64,000 bases of DNA from RGIG3178 sp942492795 (GTDB taxonomy: Bacteria; Bacillota; Clostridia; Christensenellales; QAND01). The stretch's first letter is position 1, and every line of letters begins with the position of its first letter. The stretch spans positions 1,736,001-1,800,000 of the forward strand of contig OW818639.1 in assembly GCA_942492795.1 (NCBI GenBank), given 5' to 3'. A program made the position numbers and the translations under genes. The notes beneath the pieces are model-generated. The model was not told the origin of the DNA and did not search any database. It worked only from the letters and a program-made list of their open reading frames with translations. Below are positions 52,993 through 61,679 of this stretch, one piece after another.

Positions 52993-54548
52993 GAAAAAAC
53001 AAAATCGGAATGGAACAGAATGAGTTTTCTATCCTTACCCTGGACGATGATGAGATTATGACGGTAACGCTGCAATCTTACTTTCAGTCGACCGGATTTC
53101 ATGTGGACGTGGAGAATGATCCGCTCAAGGCGATTGAGCGGATTCGCGATACCCATTATGATATATTGCTTCTGGATTTCTTGATGTCACCGATCTGCGG
53201 CGACGTTGTCGTTCAAAAGATACGTGAATTCAACAAGGAGATTTTTATCATCCTGCTGACAGGCCATAGGAGTCTGGCTCCGCCCATCAAGACCATTCGG
53301 GATTTGGATATACAGGGATACTATGAGAAAAGCGACAGGTTTGACCAGCTTGAGCTGTTGGTGGAATCCTGTACCAAATCCATTCGGCAAATGCGAACCA
53401 TTTCAAGATATCGCGACGGCCTTGGCAATATCCTGGATACACTTCCAATGATGTATCAGATGCAGACCGTTGATGAAATACTCCATACCATCCTGCAAAG
53501 CGCTATCTCCATGGTGGATGGCACAGACGGGTATATCTATCTCGACCAAAAAGCTGCACAAAACGGAACCAGCGATTCCGATGTCTATCGGTCTTTCTTC
53601 AAGGGCATAGGGAAATATGCGGCATTGCAAGCCATGGGTTTTGCACGCTTTGTCGAAATCGCAAACCGTAAAGAGAGCATCGGGATTCTGCGCGAGGGGA
53701 CCGACGAGGGCGAACGCATCATAGCCCCGCTCTTTAACGAGAAAGATAAAGTTTTCGGAGTTATCAGCGTCGATGTCGAGGCGGGCGTAGAAGCAGAAAT
53801 CGTACAGCTTCTGGAGATTTATGCAAAACAGGCTTCCTCTGTGTTGAACAATGCGCTGTTGGATGCCTTGGTGCGCATGAAGAACGAAGAACTTGAAAAA
53901 GCCTATACATCCCTTCAAAACAACTACCTCGAGATGATCAATGCCATCCGTTCCATGGTGGATGCCAAGGATATCTATACCCGCGGACATTCGGATCGCG
54001 TATCCTATTATGCGGCGTTGTTGGCCCGAAAGCTTGGCAAAAGAGAAGAATTCATCAAGCAAGTCGAGTTGGCAGGACTTTTTCATGATATTGGCAAAAT
54101 CGGAACGCCGGAGACGATTCTGCTTAAGGACTCCAAGCTTACCAAAGAGGAATATGAACTGGTCAAACAGCATCCGAAGCGAGGATCGGAGATACTCTCC
54201 GTTATCTCCGCATTTGAGAGCATCGCAGCCATTATCGAAAATCATCATGAACGCATCGACGGGAAAGGGTATCCCAAGGGGATCCAAGGGGATGAGATCC
54301 CGGAGGAATCAAGGATGATAGCAATCGCGGATGCGTTTGATGCGATGATCACCAACCGTCATTACCGCAGCAGGCTTTCCTTGGAACAGGCAAAGCAGGA
54401 ACTGCAGCTATGCAAAGGTACCCAACTGGACTTGGAGATGGTAAACGTTTTCATGGATATACTGCAGGACTTTGAGAACATTCAACAGAGTATAACCTGG
54501 ACCTATGCAAACGACCAATTGAACGATATCTCGGAGGAAAACAAATGA
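52989..54548 (+). CDS. HD-GYP response regulator (receiver-GAF-HD-GYP)
   Basis: A 519-residue protein with a receiver domain (about 12-125, acidic pair DDDE and phospho-acceptor Asp63 in LLLDFLM), a GAF-like domain (about 150-310), a short coiled coil, and an HD-GYP domain (about 320-490). HD366/367 in FHDIGKIG and HHERIDGKGYP (419-429) are intact, so it probably hydrolyses c-di-GMP. The start is GTG 52989, seven bases after GGAGG. It is coupled to both the kinase before it and the ligase after it. Confidence 0.9.
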   Translation: MRKNKIGMEQNEFSILTLDDDEIMTVTLQSYFQSTGFHVDVENDPLKAIERIRDTHYDILLLDFLMSPICGDVVVQKIREFNKEIFIILLTGHRSLAPPIKTIRDLDIQGYYEKSDRFDQLELLVESCTKSIRQMRTISRYRDGLGNILDTLPMMYQMQTVDEILHTILQSAISMVDGTDGYIYLDQKAAQNGTSDSDVYRSFFKGIGKYAALQAMGFARFVEIANRKESIGILREGTDEGERIIAPLFNEKDKVFGVISVDVEAGVEAEIVQLLEIYAKQASSVLNNALLDALVRMKNEELEKAYTSLQNNYLEMINAIRSMVDAKDIYTRGHSDRVSYYAALLARKLGKREEFIKQVELAGLFHDIGKIGTPETILLKDSKLTKEEYELVKQHPKRGSEILSVISAFESIAAIIENHHERIDGKGYPKGIQGDEIPEESRMIAIADAFDAMITNRHYRSRLSLEQAKQELQLCKGTQLDLEMVNVFMDILQDFENIQQSITWTYANDQLNDISEENK

Positions 54549-56194
54549 AAAAGCAATATGCATTGAACCCCGTAACCTATTATGAAGACATGCAACAGAT
54601 GCTTTCCTCCGTCGCGAAGAAGTATGGAACGCAGACAGCCGCCACGATCTATGACAGACAAGGGAATAAAAGCGCGTACAGCTTCATTCAGGTTGAGGAG
54701 GATGTCAACGCGTTTGCAAAAAGTCTTGTGCTGCACGAACTGGCAGGCAAGCATATTGCCATCGTAGGCGAGAACAGCTATGAATGGGTTGTTGCCTATT
54801 TTGGTGCAGCGATTACAGGCGGGGTTGCCGTCTGCATCGACATCGAACAATCCCAGGATGCGATCGCGGAACTGGTCGACCATGCCGATGTGGCAGCCAT
54901 TGTTGCGTCGCAGGCGATGGCGGAGATATGTCATTCCATACAAAAGAACATTTCTAAGGTCAAGCGCGTTATCGGCATTGCCGAGGCGGGAGACAACGGC
55001 TTCCAGGCCTTCATGCAAAAAGGCCGGGATGCCAACATCGAATGCGTTACACAAAAACCCATTGATAAAAGGCAGACAGCAGCCATCGTTTTCACATCGG
55101 GCACGACGGGCAGGGCAAAAGCGGTTATGTTAAGCCACCACGCATTGCTGTGCAACGCCGGAGATTCCTTGGCGATGATAGCGGTTGACAGACCTTATCT
55201 TTTTGCGATGCTGCCATTTTATCATGCGTACGGGTTTACCTGTACGGTGCTTACCAGCTTGATAGCCGGCTTCAATTTCTGTATCAACGGTGACTTGAAA
55301 ACCATGATCCGGGATATGACGTTGTTCCTGCCGGAAATCATCATTGCCGTTCCGCTTGTTGTGGAAGCATTGCATAAATACATTTGGACCGCTATAGAAA
55401 AGGCTGGGCAGAAGAAAAAAGTCCGCTTCTTTATGAAGCTCGGAACGCGGTTGGGAAATCCAAGCATGTTTCTAAAAAAGGTTATGCAGGAAAAGTTTAA
55501 AGGGACTTGCCTTGAAAAACTCAAGACCATTGTGAGCGGAGGCGCCTACTTGAGCCAAAGCGTCGCGGAAGATATCACTGCTTTTGGCATTACCGTACTA
55601 CAGGGATATGGCATCACCGAATGTGCTCCGTTGGTTTCCGTCAACAGGAACAAGAGCTTTAACGCTGCATCCGTCGGGTTTGTTGTGCCGCATTTTGAAG
55701 TAAAGATCAAGAACGAAGAAATCTTGGTTCGCGGCGATTCTCTGATGAACGGGTATTATGGGCAAGAGGAACTGACCGCGTTGTTTTTCGACGACGGATG
55801 GTTTAAAACCGGCGACATAGGATACATGGATAAAAACGGACACCTTTATATCCAGGGTCGCATGAAAAACCTCATCGTGATGAAAAACGGCAAGAAAATT
55901 TCCCCTGAGGAAATTGAAGCGGCTGTCATTGCCGATACTTTGGTTAAGGACGTGTTGGCTTATGGTCTGAGCAGCGGGGATTCGGCGGATGATGTCAAGC
56001 TTGCCATTATGGTATACCCCGATCCGGAGGCAACAAAAGGAATGGAGTCTTATGAAATACTGGAGCATCTGCAGCGTTTCGTGGATACGCTCAACGTAAA
56101 CCTTCCGGCATACAAACAAATACAGATGATCAACATCCGTGAGCAGGATTTTTCAAGGACCGCAACAAAGAAGATCCGCCGGGATGCTATATAA
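54545..56194 (+). CDS. AMP-dependent acyl ligase (fatty acyl-AMP or acyl-CoA ligase)
   Basis: ANL-superfamily adenylating enzyme, 549 residues. Motifs are FTSGTTGRAKAV (from about 183), the YGITECAPLV core and TGDIGYMDKNGHLYIQGR. Together with the free ACP just downstream it most likely activates a fatty acid and loads it on the carrier for the first NRPS condensation domain. CoA rather than ACP as acceptor cannot be excluded. It overlaps the HD-GYP gene through ATGA and is followed 15 bases later by the ACP gene. Confidence 0.85.
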   Translation: MKKQYALNPVTYYEDMQQMLSSVAKKYGTQTAATIYDRQGNKSAYSFIQVEEDVNAFAKSLVLHELAGKHIAIVGENSYEWVVAYFGAAITGGVAVCIDIEQSQDAIAELVDHADVAAIVASQAMAEICHSIQKNISKVKRVIGIAEAGDNGFQAFMQKGRDANIECVTQKPIDKRQTAAIVFTSGTTGRAKAVMLSHHALLCNAGDSLAMIAVDRPYLFAMLPFYHAYGFTCTVLTSLIAGFNFCINGDLKTMIRDMTLFLPEIIIAVPLVVEALHKYIWTAIEKAGQKKKVRFFMKLGTRLGNPSMFLKKVMQEKFKGTCLEKLKTIVSGGAYLSQSVAEDITAFGITVLQGYGITECAPLVSVNRNKSFNAASVGFVVPHFEVKIKNEEILVRGDSLMNGYYGQEELTALFFDDGWFKTGDIGYMDKNGHLYIQGRMKNLIVMKNGKKISPEEIEAAVIADTLVKDVLAYGLSSGDSADDVKLAIMVYPDPEATKGMESYEILEHLQRFVDTLNVNLPAYKQIQMINIREQDFSRTATKKIRRDAI

Positions 56195-56209
56195 TGTGGA
56201 GGAATATAT

Positions 56210-56440
56210 ATGCTTGAACTTGTACAGGAGATCGTTTTTAAAGTAACGGGGAAACGCAATATCAATCCGGAGACAGATTTTATCAAAGACCTCGATTTGA
56301 ATTCGTTTGACATCATGAACATCGTCTGCGCCTTTGAGGATCACTTCAACATGTCGGTTCCGACCAGGGATGTATGGCGCATGCATCAGGTTAAAGATGT
56401 CATCGCATATATTGAACAAAAGGTCATTTCAAAAAACTAG
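56210..56440 (+). CDS. Free-standing acyl carrier protein
   Basis: A 76-residue carrier protein with the phosphopantetheine Ser32 in DLDLNSFDIMN and typical acidic helices. It sits between the ligase and the PPTase; the gene stop is immediately followed by the PPTase start. It probably carries the acyl starter for the NRPS. GTGGAGG precedes the ATG. Confidence 0.88.
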   Translation: MLELVQEIVFKVTGKRNINPETDFIKDLDLNSFDIMNIVCAFEDHFNMSVPTRDVWRMHQVKDVIAYIEQKVISKN

Positions 56441-57025
56441 GTGCACGGATTGAATCAAGAGATGTTGCCGGTATATCTATATAGAGGCCCAAAGCAAATG
56501 CTCATTGACAAGGATGCTCAGGTCTCTGCCTGTGCTTTGGATTTTGCGAAGCGGATGAACCTTTGTACGCCAAAGAAGCTGACCGTGGTGCGTGACGGGG
56601 GGAAGCCATTTTTTCAGGAATGGAGCGAGATCCACTTTTCCGTGTCACACAGCGAGGATATTTGGGCATGCGGGATTGCCACACAAACGCTTGGATTGGA
56701 CATCCAGCGGCATGCCCGATGCAATCAAAGCGGGATCGCCAAACGCTTTTTTCACGTTGCAGAGTATCAACATCTGGAAAAAAACGGCTATGGCGATTTT
56801 TTTGATATATGGGCAGCCAAGGAAAGCTATGTCAAGTTTACCGGAAGCGGTATCGATGACGAGTTTTCTTCTTTTTCCGTCGTGAAAGACGGTAAATTGA
56901 CAGAAGAGCTTAAAGAGGTGTGTTTTCAACATATAACCATGCTGCCTGGGTACAGTGTATGCATCTGTTGTGCCGTTAAGGCACAGGTTCATATAATCGA
57001 TGTCGAATCCATGGTTGAGGAATAG
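56441..57025 (+). CDS. Sfp-type 4'-phosphopantetheinyl transferase
   Basis: A 194-residue PPTase that would convert the two NRPS T domains and the ACP to holo form. Motifs are HFSVSHSEDIWACGI, LGLDIQRH (magnesium-binding Asp) and WAAKESYVKFTG. It is shorter than B. subtilis Sfp (about 224) but has both core motifs. The start is taken as GTG 56441, directly after the ACP stop; an ATG at 56462 is the alternative. Last gene of the operon. Confidence 0.88.
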   Translation: MHGLNQEMLPVYLYRGPKQMLIDKDAQVSACALDFAKRMNLCTPKKLTVVRDGGKPFFQEWSEIHFSVSHSEDIWACGIATQTLGLDIQRHARCNQSGIAKRFFHVAEYQHLEKNGYGDFFDIWAAKESYVKFTGSGIDDEFSSFSVVKDGKLTEELKEVCFQHITMLPGYSVCICCAVKAQVHIIDVESMVEE

Positions 57026-57049
57026 AAAGGATATGACAGGTACACAGCA

Positions 57050-57075
57050 AGCCCCCGGAAACCCGGGGGCTTTGT
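57050..57075 (+). terminator. Terminator of the NRPS operon
   Basis: A very GC-rich stem (GCCCCCGG / CCGGGGGC, loop AAAC) 25 bases past the PPTase stop. The T-run is short, so strength rests on the stem. The rest of the 189-bp gap to ytxC holds no recognised feature. Confidence 0.6.
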
Positions 57076-57214
57076 CATGGGAAAGAGGAGGCTCTTTCGT
57101 CGTTTTAAGGACGCCGCATTGCCGGAGTTTTGTCGCTGCCAAAATGGTGCCACCCTTGATGTTACGTTATTGGTCAAATGGATAGTGCATATTTGTAATC
57201 TCTGGTATTAGAAG

Positions 57215-58081
57215 ATGCTGGCAGGGTTTGAAGATATTCCCGAACATACGCTATCCGACAGCGGGAATACTGCTAGCGCTTTGAGAAAGAAAGAAAAGGA
57301 CATCTGTATCACTTATCAGGATACCAAACCAAGCGTTTGGGCTGCCTTAAAAAAAAGCCTGCAGGATGAATACTCGTTGAGCGTTTCCATCCAGATGGAT
57401 TGCCTGTGCCTTCAGTTGACGCCGAAGATGGGAAAGGAGGATATCCCGGAAATTGCGCACGCTCTGGCAGAGACGATAGCGGGCGTTGTGCAGCGCTTAA
57501 CGATGGAGCGGATGATCCGGCATGTCCGGATGGGCGAATGCTCGGAATCTGTGGATATCCTTGTCATGCTCGCCATGGCGCGCGCCGCCCAAAAGGGTTA
57601 CAGCCTGTCTGATGAAACCTATGTCGGCAACATCCAACGGCGCATCTATGATTGCATCAAAACGCATCGCACCTTTAACCTTGAAGGTTTTCTGACATTT
57701 CGCATGCGCGACTATTTAAACGGGTGGGCCGTCTGTGTGGACGATGTGCTTCAATATGTCACAGCCAAGGCGGAATACAACGCGTATATGGATATACTGA
57801 AGCAATTTTACAAAACGCAACCTTGCCGGTGCCAGAATGCTGTCGTATTTGAAAATTCGGGGGGCGGCTATGTCATCCGCGCGGATGGCAGGGATGTTCG
57901 GATATTCTGGCGTGCTCCTTTACGGATGCAAACGGCGGAAGAGGAATTGATGCATATCCTCTTGCAGCTGGCTCCGGCACATATAGAAGTGCGGTTGATA
58001 CCGGAAGCGCATAAGATGGCCGTTATTCAAACACTGCAACTGGTATTTGGCTCGGTTGTAGAGATTAAACAAGATGATTGA
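57215..58081 (+). CDS. ytxC: YtxC-like sporulation protein
   Basis: A 288-residue protein. The conserved NLEGFLTFRMRDYLNGW block and its place directly upstream of thrS match YtxC, a sporulation-associated protein of unknown biochemical role in Bacilli and Clostridia. No membrane segment or signal peptide. The ribosome-binding site is poor, so the exact start is uncertain. Its stop codon overlaps the -35 of the thrS promoter. Confidence 0.75.
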   Translation: MLAGFEDIPEHTLSDSGNTASALRKKEKDICITYQDTKPSVWAALKKSLQDEYSLSVSIQMDCLCLQLTPKMGKEDIPEIAHALAETIAGVVQRLTMERMIRHVRMGECSESVDILVMLAMARAAQKGYSLSDETYVGNIQRRIYDCIKTHRTFNLEGFLTFRMRDYLNGWAVCVDDVLQYVTAKAEYNAYMDILKQFYKTQPCRCQNAVVFENSGGGYVIRADGRDVRIFWRAPLRMQTAEEELMHILLQLAPAHIEVRLIPEAHKMAVIQTLQLVFGSVVEIKQDD

Positions 58082-58106
58082 CAATTTGAACAAAGAGCGA
58101 TAAAAT
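58078..58106 (+). promoter_or_regulatory. Promoter of thrS
   Basis: Consensus TTGACA (58078-58083), 17-base spacer and TAAAAT (58101-58106). The -35 lies on the ytxC stop codon. Confidence 0.75.
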
Positions 58107-58111
58107 GAGCG

Positions 58112-58330
58112 CATTGACGGGATGAACGGAAACGAGTATTCAATTTGCTGCTCCAAAGAGAGATGCGCCTTGGCTGAAAGCGTATCGTGCAAGGGTTGAA
58201 GAAAACCAGTCCGGGATCGTCACGCGCCAGCGTTATCGGGTGTTAAGCGGCGGGCGAAGCAAGCGTCTGCAATAAGGGTGGAACCACGGGTACAGCTCGT
58301 CCCTACGATGGGATAGGGCTTTTTTTATTA
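58112..58330 (+). promoter_or_regulatory. T-box leader of thrS (threonine)
   Basis: The T-box sequence AGGGTGGAACCACGG is at 58275-58289. Upstream, AGAGAGATGCG and GGCTGAAAGCG fit stem I loops, and GAAGAAAACCAGTC places an ACC (58205-58207) as the likely specifier for threonine. A CCCTA / TAGGG terminator with T7 follows (58294-58327). Uncharged tRNA-Thr would stabilise the antiterminator and switch on thrS. Confidence 0.9.
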
Positions 58331-58379
58331 CAGGATCCCAAAAAGCGCAGCTTTTTAGGGTGTGCAGGAGGAAAACACG

Positions 58380-60290
58380 ATGAAGGTTTATTTGCCGGAC
58401 GGATCGGAACGCAGTTTTGAAGGAGAGAATGCGCTGGCATTGGCCAAAAGCATCAGCCAGCGGTTGGCCAAGGAAGCCTTGGCGGCGGAAGTCGACGGGA
58501 AAGCCGTATCCCTTAACGCCCCTCTATGCGATGGCGCGACGGTAAAGATCCTGACTTTTGAAGATGAGGCGGGCAAAAGCGCCTTGCGGCATACGGCTTC
58601 GCATGTGATGGCACAGGCTGTGTTGCGCGTTTTTAAAGGAAAGAATGTGAAGCTCGGCATTGGACCTTCCATTGAGAATGGTTTTTACTATGACTTTGAG
58701 CTGGATGCCAGCATATCCGCGGATAATTTCGCCGCCATTGAAGCGGAAATGAAGAACATCGTCCGCGAAAATTTCCCCATTACACAATATACGCTGCCAA
58801 GACAGGAAGCGCTGTGCTGGGCGAATGAAACGGGGCAGCCCTACAAGCGCGAATTGATACAGGATCTGCCGGAGGATGTGGCGCTTTCGTTCTATCGTCA
58901 GGGCGAATTTATCGATCTGTGCGCGGGTCCCCATCTTCCCGGTACAGGCTCGCTCAAACATTTTCAGTTGCTCTCGGTGGCAGGTGCCTATTGGCGCGGC
59001 GACGAGAAACGCCCGATGATGCAGCGCATCTACGCCACGGCGTTTGATACGAAAGAAGCGCTGGAAGCGTATATCTTCCGCATGGAGGAAGCAAAGAAGC
59101 GCGATCACCGCAAGTTGGGCAAAGAACTCGATCTGTTCAGTATTCTGGATGAAGGCCCGGGATTCCCGTTCTTCCATCCCAAGGGAATGGTTATTAAAAA
59201 CGAACTGATGGGTTTCTGGCGTCAGGTGCATACCGAATGGGGATATGAAGAAGTCAGCACACCGATGATCCTGTCCTCCGAACTCTGGAAAACGAGCGGG
59301 CATTGGGGCTACTACCGTAAAAACATGTATACGGTTGTCATCGATGAAAATGATTATGCAATCAAACCGATGAACTGTCCGGGCGGTATTCTGATGTATA
59401 AGCGCAGGATCTACAGCTACCGCGATTTTCCGCTGCGGATGGGCGAGTTGGGCACGGTTCATCGCCATGAGCTCTCCGGAGCCCTGCACGGACTGATGCG
59501 CGTGCGCTGCTTTACACAGGACGATGCCCATATCTTTATGACCAAAGAACAGATCACGGATGAGATCATCGGCGTTTTGGATCTGACAGAATACATCTAC
59601 GGCATGTTCGGGTTCAAATACCACGTCGAGCTCTCCACACGCCCCGAAAACAGCATGGGAACGGACGAACAATGGGAAGAGGCGACAGAAGCGCTCCGAA
59701 AGGCGCTCGACCTCAAGGGTTGGACTTACAAGGTCAACGAAGGGGACGGAGCGTTTTATGGTCCGAAGATAGACATCCATCTGGAGGATTGCATCGGTCG
59801 GACATGGCAATGCGGAACGGTACAGCTGGATTTCCAGAATCCGGAGCGATTTGAGTTGACCTATGACGGAGCGGACGGGGAAAAGCATCAGCCTGTGATG
59901 ATCCACCGCGTCATATTCGGCAGCATTGAACGATTTATCGGGATTTTGACGGAGCATTTCGCAGGCGCATTTCCGCTATGGCTCTCCCCGGTTCAGGTGA
60001 AGGTGATGACCATCACGGAACGGTCCAACGAAGTGGTGAAACAGACGGCCCAAACGCTGAAAAAACGCGGCATCCGTGTTGAATCGGACACGCGCAACGA
60101 AAAGATCGGCTATAAAATCCGGCAAGCCCAAATGGAAAAGGCGCCGTATATGCTTGTTATTGGCGACAAGGAGGCGGAAAACAACACCGTGTCCGTCCGC
60201 AAGCGCGGGGTGGGTGAGATCGGCACGATGTCGTTGGATGACTTCGCCGAAATGGCGTTGAAGGAAATCGCGGAGAAAACCATATTCTAG
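58380..60290 (+). CDS. thrS: Threonyl-tRNA synthetase
   Basis: Class II synthetase, 636 residues, normal length. It has an N-terminal TGS domain (1-62), the editing domain (about 65-225, with HTASHVMAQ), a catalytic core (about 240-530: motif 2 region and zinc-binding Cys in MNCPGG), and an anticodon-binding domain (about 535-636). The ATG at 58380 follows GGAGG. It is controlled by the T-box leader upstream. Confidence 0.96.
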   Translation: MKVYLPDGSERSFEGENALALAKSISQRLAKEALAAEVDGKAVSLNAPLCDGATVKILTFEDEAGKSALRHTASHVMAQAVLRVFKGKNVKLGIGPSIENGFYYDFELDASISADNFAAIEAEMKNIVRENFPITQYTLPRQEALCWANETGQPYKRELIQDLPEDVALSFYRQGEFIDLCAGPHLPGTGSLKHFQLLSVAGAYWRGDEKRPMMQRIYATAFDTKEALEAYIFRMEEAKKRDHRKLGKELDLFSILDEGPGFPFFHPKGMVIKNELMGFWRQVHTEWGYEEVSTPMILSSELWKTSGHWGYYRKNMYTVVIDENDYAIKPMNCPGGILMYKRRIYSYRDFPLRMGELGTVHRHELSGALHGLMRVRCFTQDDAHIFMTKEQITDEIIGVLDLTEYIYGMFGFKYHVELSTRPENSMGTDEQWEEATEALRKALDLKGWTYKVNEGDGAFYGPKIDIHLEDCIGRTWQCGTVQLDFQNPERFELTYDGADGEKHQPVMIHRVIFGSIERFIGILTEHFAGAFPLWLSPVQVKVMTITERSNEVVKQTAQTLKKRGIRVESDTRNEKIGYKIRQAQMEKAPYMLVIGDKEAENNTVSVRKRGVGEIGTMSLDDFAEMALKEIAEKTIF

Positions 60291-60336
60291 GTTTCCCAAC
60301 GAATCCTTGCGTTCTCGGCGGACGATTTATTTGGTG

Positions 60337-60365
60337 TTGACAAAAGGATTTCTATGAGGTATTCT
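60337..60365 (+). promoter_or_regulatory. Promoter of infC-rpmI-rplT
   Basis: TTGACA (60337-60342), 17-base spacer and TATTCT (60360-60365), 47 bases after the thrS stop. Confidence 0.65.
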
Positions 60366-60371
60366 TTTATG

Positions 60372-60480
60372 GCAAAGCAGGAGCTGCCCGCTTCTCACCT
60401 GCCGATTTGGGTTGTCAGGTACCATGAAGAATTTCAATGCGCTTAAGAGCGGGCAAATTTTGCCCGCTTATTTTATTTCG
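60372..60480 (+). promoter_or_regulatory. L20 leader with attenuator upstream of infC
   Basis: An intrinsic terminator (AGCGGGCA / TGCCCGCT followed by TATTTTATTT, about 60448-60477) stands just before infC. Its 5' arm can instead pair with an upstream copy of TGCCCGCTTCT near 60387-60398, giving a mutually exclusive antiterminator. This matches the Firmicutes L20 autoregulatory leader, in which L20 binding favours termination. Confidence 0.7.
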
Positions 60481-60489
60481 GAGGTGTCT

Positions 60490-61005
60490 ATAATCAGCGT
60501 CGATTACCAAGTCAATGAGGAAATTCGAGACAGGGAAGTTCGTTTAATCGATGATAACGGCGAACAATTGGGTATTGTATTGCTGGCGGTTGCAATGCGC
60601 ATGGCAGAAGAGCGCGAGCTGGATCTTGTAAAAATCGCACCGCAAGCCAAACCGGCTGTTTGCAAGTTGATGGATTATTCCAAGTATCGCTTTGAAACCC
60701 AAAAGCGCGAGAAAGAAGCGCGCAAAAATCAGAAGATAACGCAGATCAAAGAGGTGCGCCTGTCAGCGACAATTGATAAGCATGATATGGACGTGAAGGC
60801 AAAAGCGGCGCAAAAGTTTTTGAAATCCGGCGATAAGGTGAAAGTCGCAATTCGTTTCCGCGGGCGTCAGATGGCCTATCAGGCTCAGGGAATTGAAGTG
60901 ATGAATGAGTTTTTTGAGATGATCAAAGAATTCTCCACCATAGAGCGGAGGCCTTTGATGGAGGGCCGAAACATGATCATGATTTTGGCTCCTACGAACA
61001 ATTAA
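60490..61005 (+). CDS. infC: Translation initiation factor IF-3 (non-canonical start codon)
   Basis: Binds the 30S subunit and controls start-site fidelity; about 171 residues. Blocks YQVNEEIRDREVRLID, KPAVCKLMDYSKYRFE, KEVRLSATIDKHD and FRGRQMA are typical. The GGAGGTG site at 60480-60486 is followed by ATA (60490) and ATC (60493), with no ATG, GTG or TTG at proper spacing. A non-AUG start, as known for infC autoregulation, is the best reading. An upstream in-frame ATG (60412) lies before the terminator hairpin and is rejected. Confidence 0.92.
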   Translation: MISVDYQVNEEIRDREVRLIDDNGEQLGIVLLAVAMRMAEERELDLVKIAPQAKPAVCKLMDYSKYRFETQKREKEARKNQKITQIKEVRLSATIDKHDMDVKAKAAQKFLKSGDKVKVAIRFRGRQMAYQAQGIEVMNEFFEMIKEFSTIERRPLMEGRNMIMILAPTNN

Positions 61006-61020
61006 AGAGGAGGAATCCAC

Positions 61021-61218
61021 GTGCCCAAAATGAAGACCCACCGCGGTGCGGCGAAACGCTTTAAAGTGACCGGCAGCGGCAAAGTAAAAAGGTATAAGGC
61101 GTACAAGAGCCATATCCTGAACAAGAAGTCATCCAAACGCAAGCGTAATTTGCGCAAGTCCACGCTCATCGCAGCGGTGGAACAGAAAAAGATTAAAAGG
61201 CTGATTCCTTACAAATAA
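61021..61218 (+). CDS. rpmI: 50S ribosomal protein L35
   Basis: Small basic ribosomal protein, 65 residues, starting PKMKTHRGAAKRFKVTGSGK and ending with LIPYK. The start codon is GTG behind AGGAGG. It lies between infC and rplT as expected. Confidence 0.95.
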   Translation: MPKMKTHRGAAKRFKVTGSGKVKRYKAYKSHILNKKSSKRKRNLRKSTLIAAVEQKKIKRLIPYK

Positions 61219-61242
61219 GCCTTCCAGAAGGAGATAGATACA

Positions 61243-61602
61243 ATGGCTCGCGTAAAAAGGGCAGTAAATGCCGTTAAAAAACGCCGTAAGATATTGAAGT
61301 TGGCCAAGGGCTACTTCGGATTAAAGAGCACGAACTATCGCGTAGCCAGGCAGGCCGTGATGAAATCGCTGAACTACAGCTACAAAGGCCGTAAGCTTAG
61401 AAAGCGCGATTTCCGCCGCCTGTGGATTACGCGTATCAACGCCGCTGCCCGCATGAATGGCATCAGCTATTCCCGTATGATGGATGGTTTGAAGAAAGCC
61501 GGCATTGAAATCAACCGCAAAATGCTTGCGGATCTGGCCGTTCGCGATATGCCCGCCTTTGCGGAACTCGCAACTGTCGCCAAGCAGAAGGTCGGAGCAT
61601 AA
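61243..61602 (+). CDS. rplT: 50S ribosomal protein L20
   Basis: Ribosome assembly protein and autoregulator of this operon, 119 residues. Typical blocks: MARVKRAVNA, RRKILKLAKGYFG, RDFRRLWITRINAA. AAGGAG precedes the ATG. A terminator follows. Confidence 0.96.
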   Translation: MARVKRAVNAVKKRRKILKLAKGYFGLKSTNYRVARQAVMKSLNYSYKGRKLRKRDFRRLWITRINAAARMNGISYSRMMDGLKKAGIEINRKMLADLAVRDMPAFAELATVAKQKVGA

Positions 61603-61642
61603 CCCGTCCCTGTTGGATAAGATTAGTAAGAATGATGAAGAC

Positions 61643-61679
61643 AAACCTCCCGCGCAGAAATGCAACGGGAGGTTTTTTC
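61643..61679 (+). terminator. Terminator after rplT
   Basis: A nine-bp stem (AACCTCCCG / CGGGAGGTT) followed by six Ts. The remaining stretch up to the TetR gene is AT-rich and holds no recognised feature. Confidence 0.8.

Noticed and set aside
51124..54548. Kinase/regulator pair as the end of a separate, unrelated operon
   Set aside because: Stop/start overlaps on both sides join it to the NRPS and the ligase, so it belongs to the same transcript.
58524..59957. 477-codon open frame on the minus strand
   Set aside because: Antisense to thrS, with no homology or ribosome-binding site.
60412..60489. N-terminal extension of infC from an upstream ATG
   Set aside because: It would read through the leader terminator hairpin and shows no IF-3 homology. 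The ribosome-binding site lies downstream of it.
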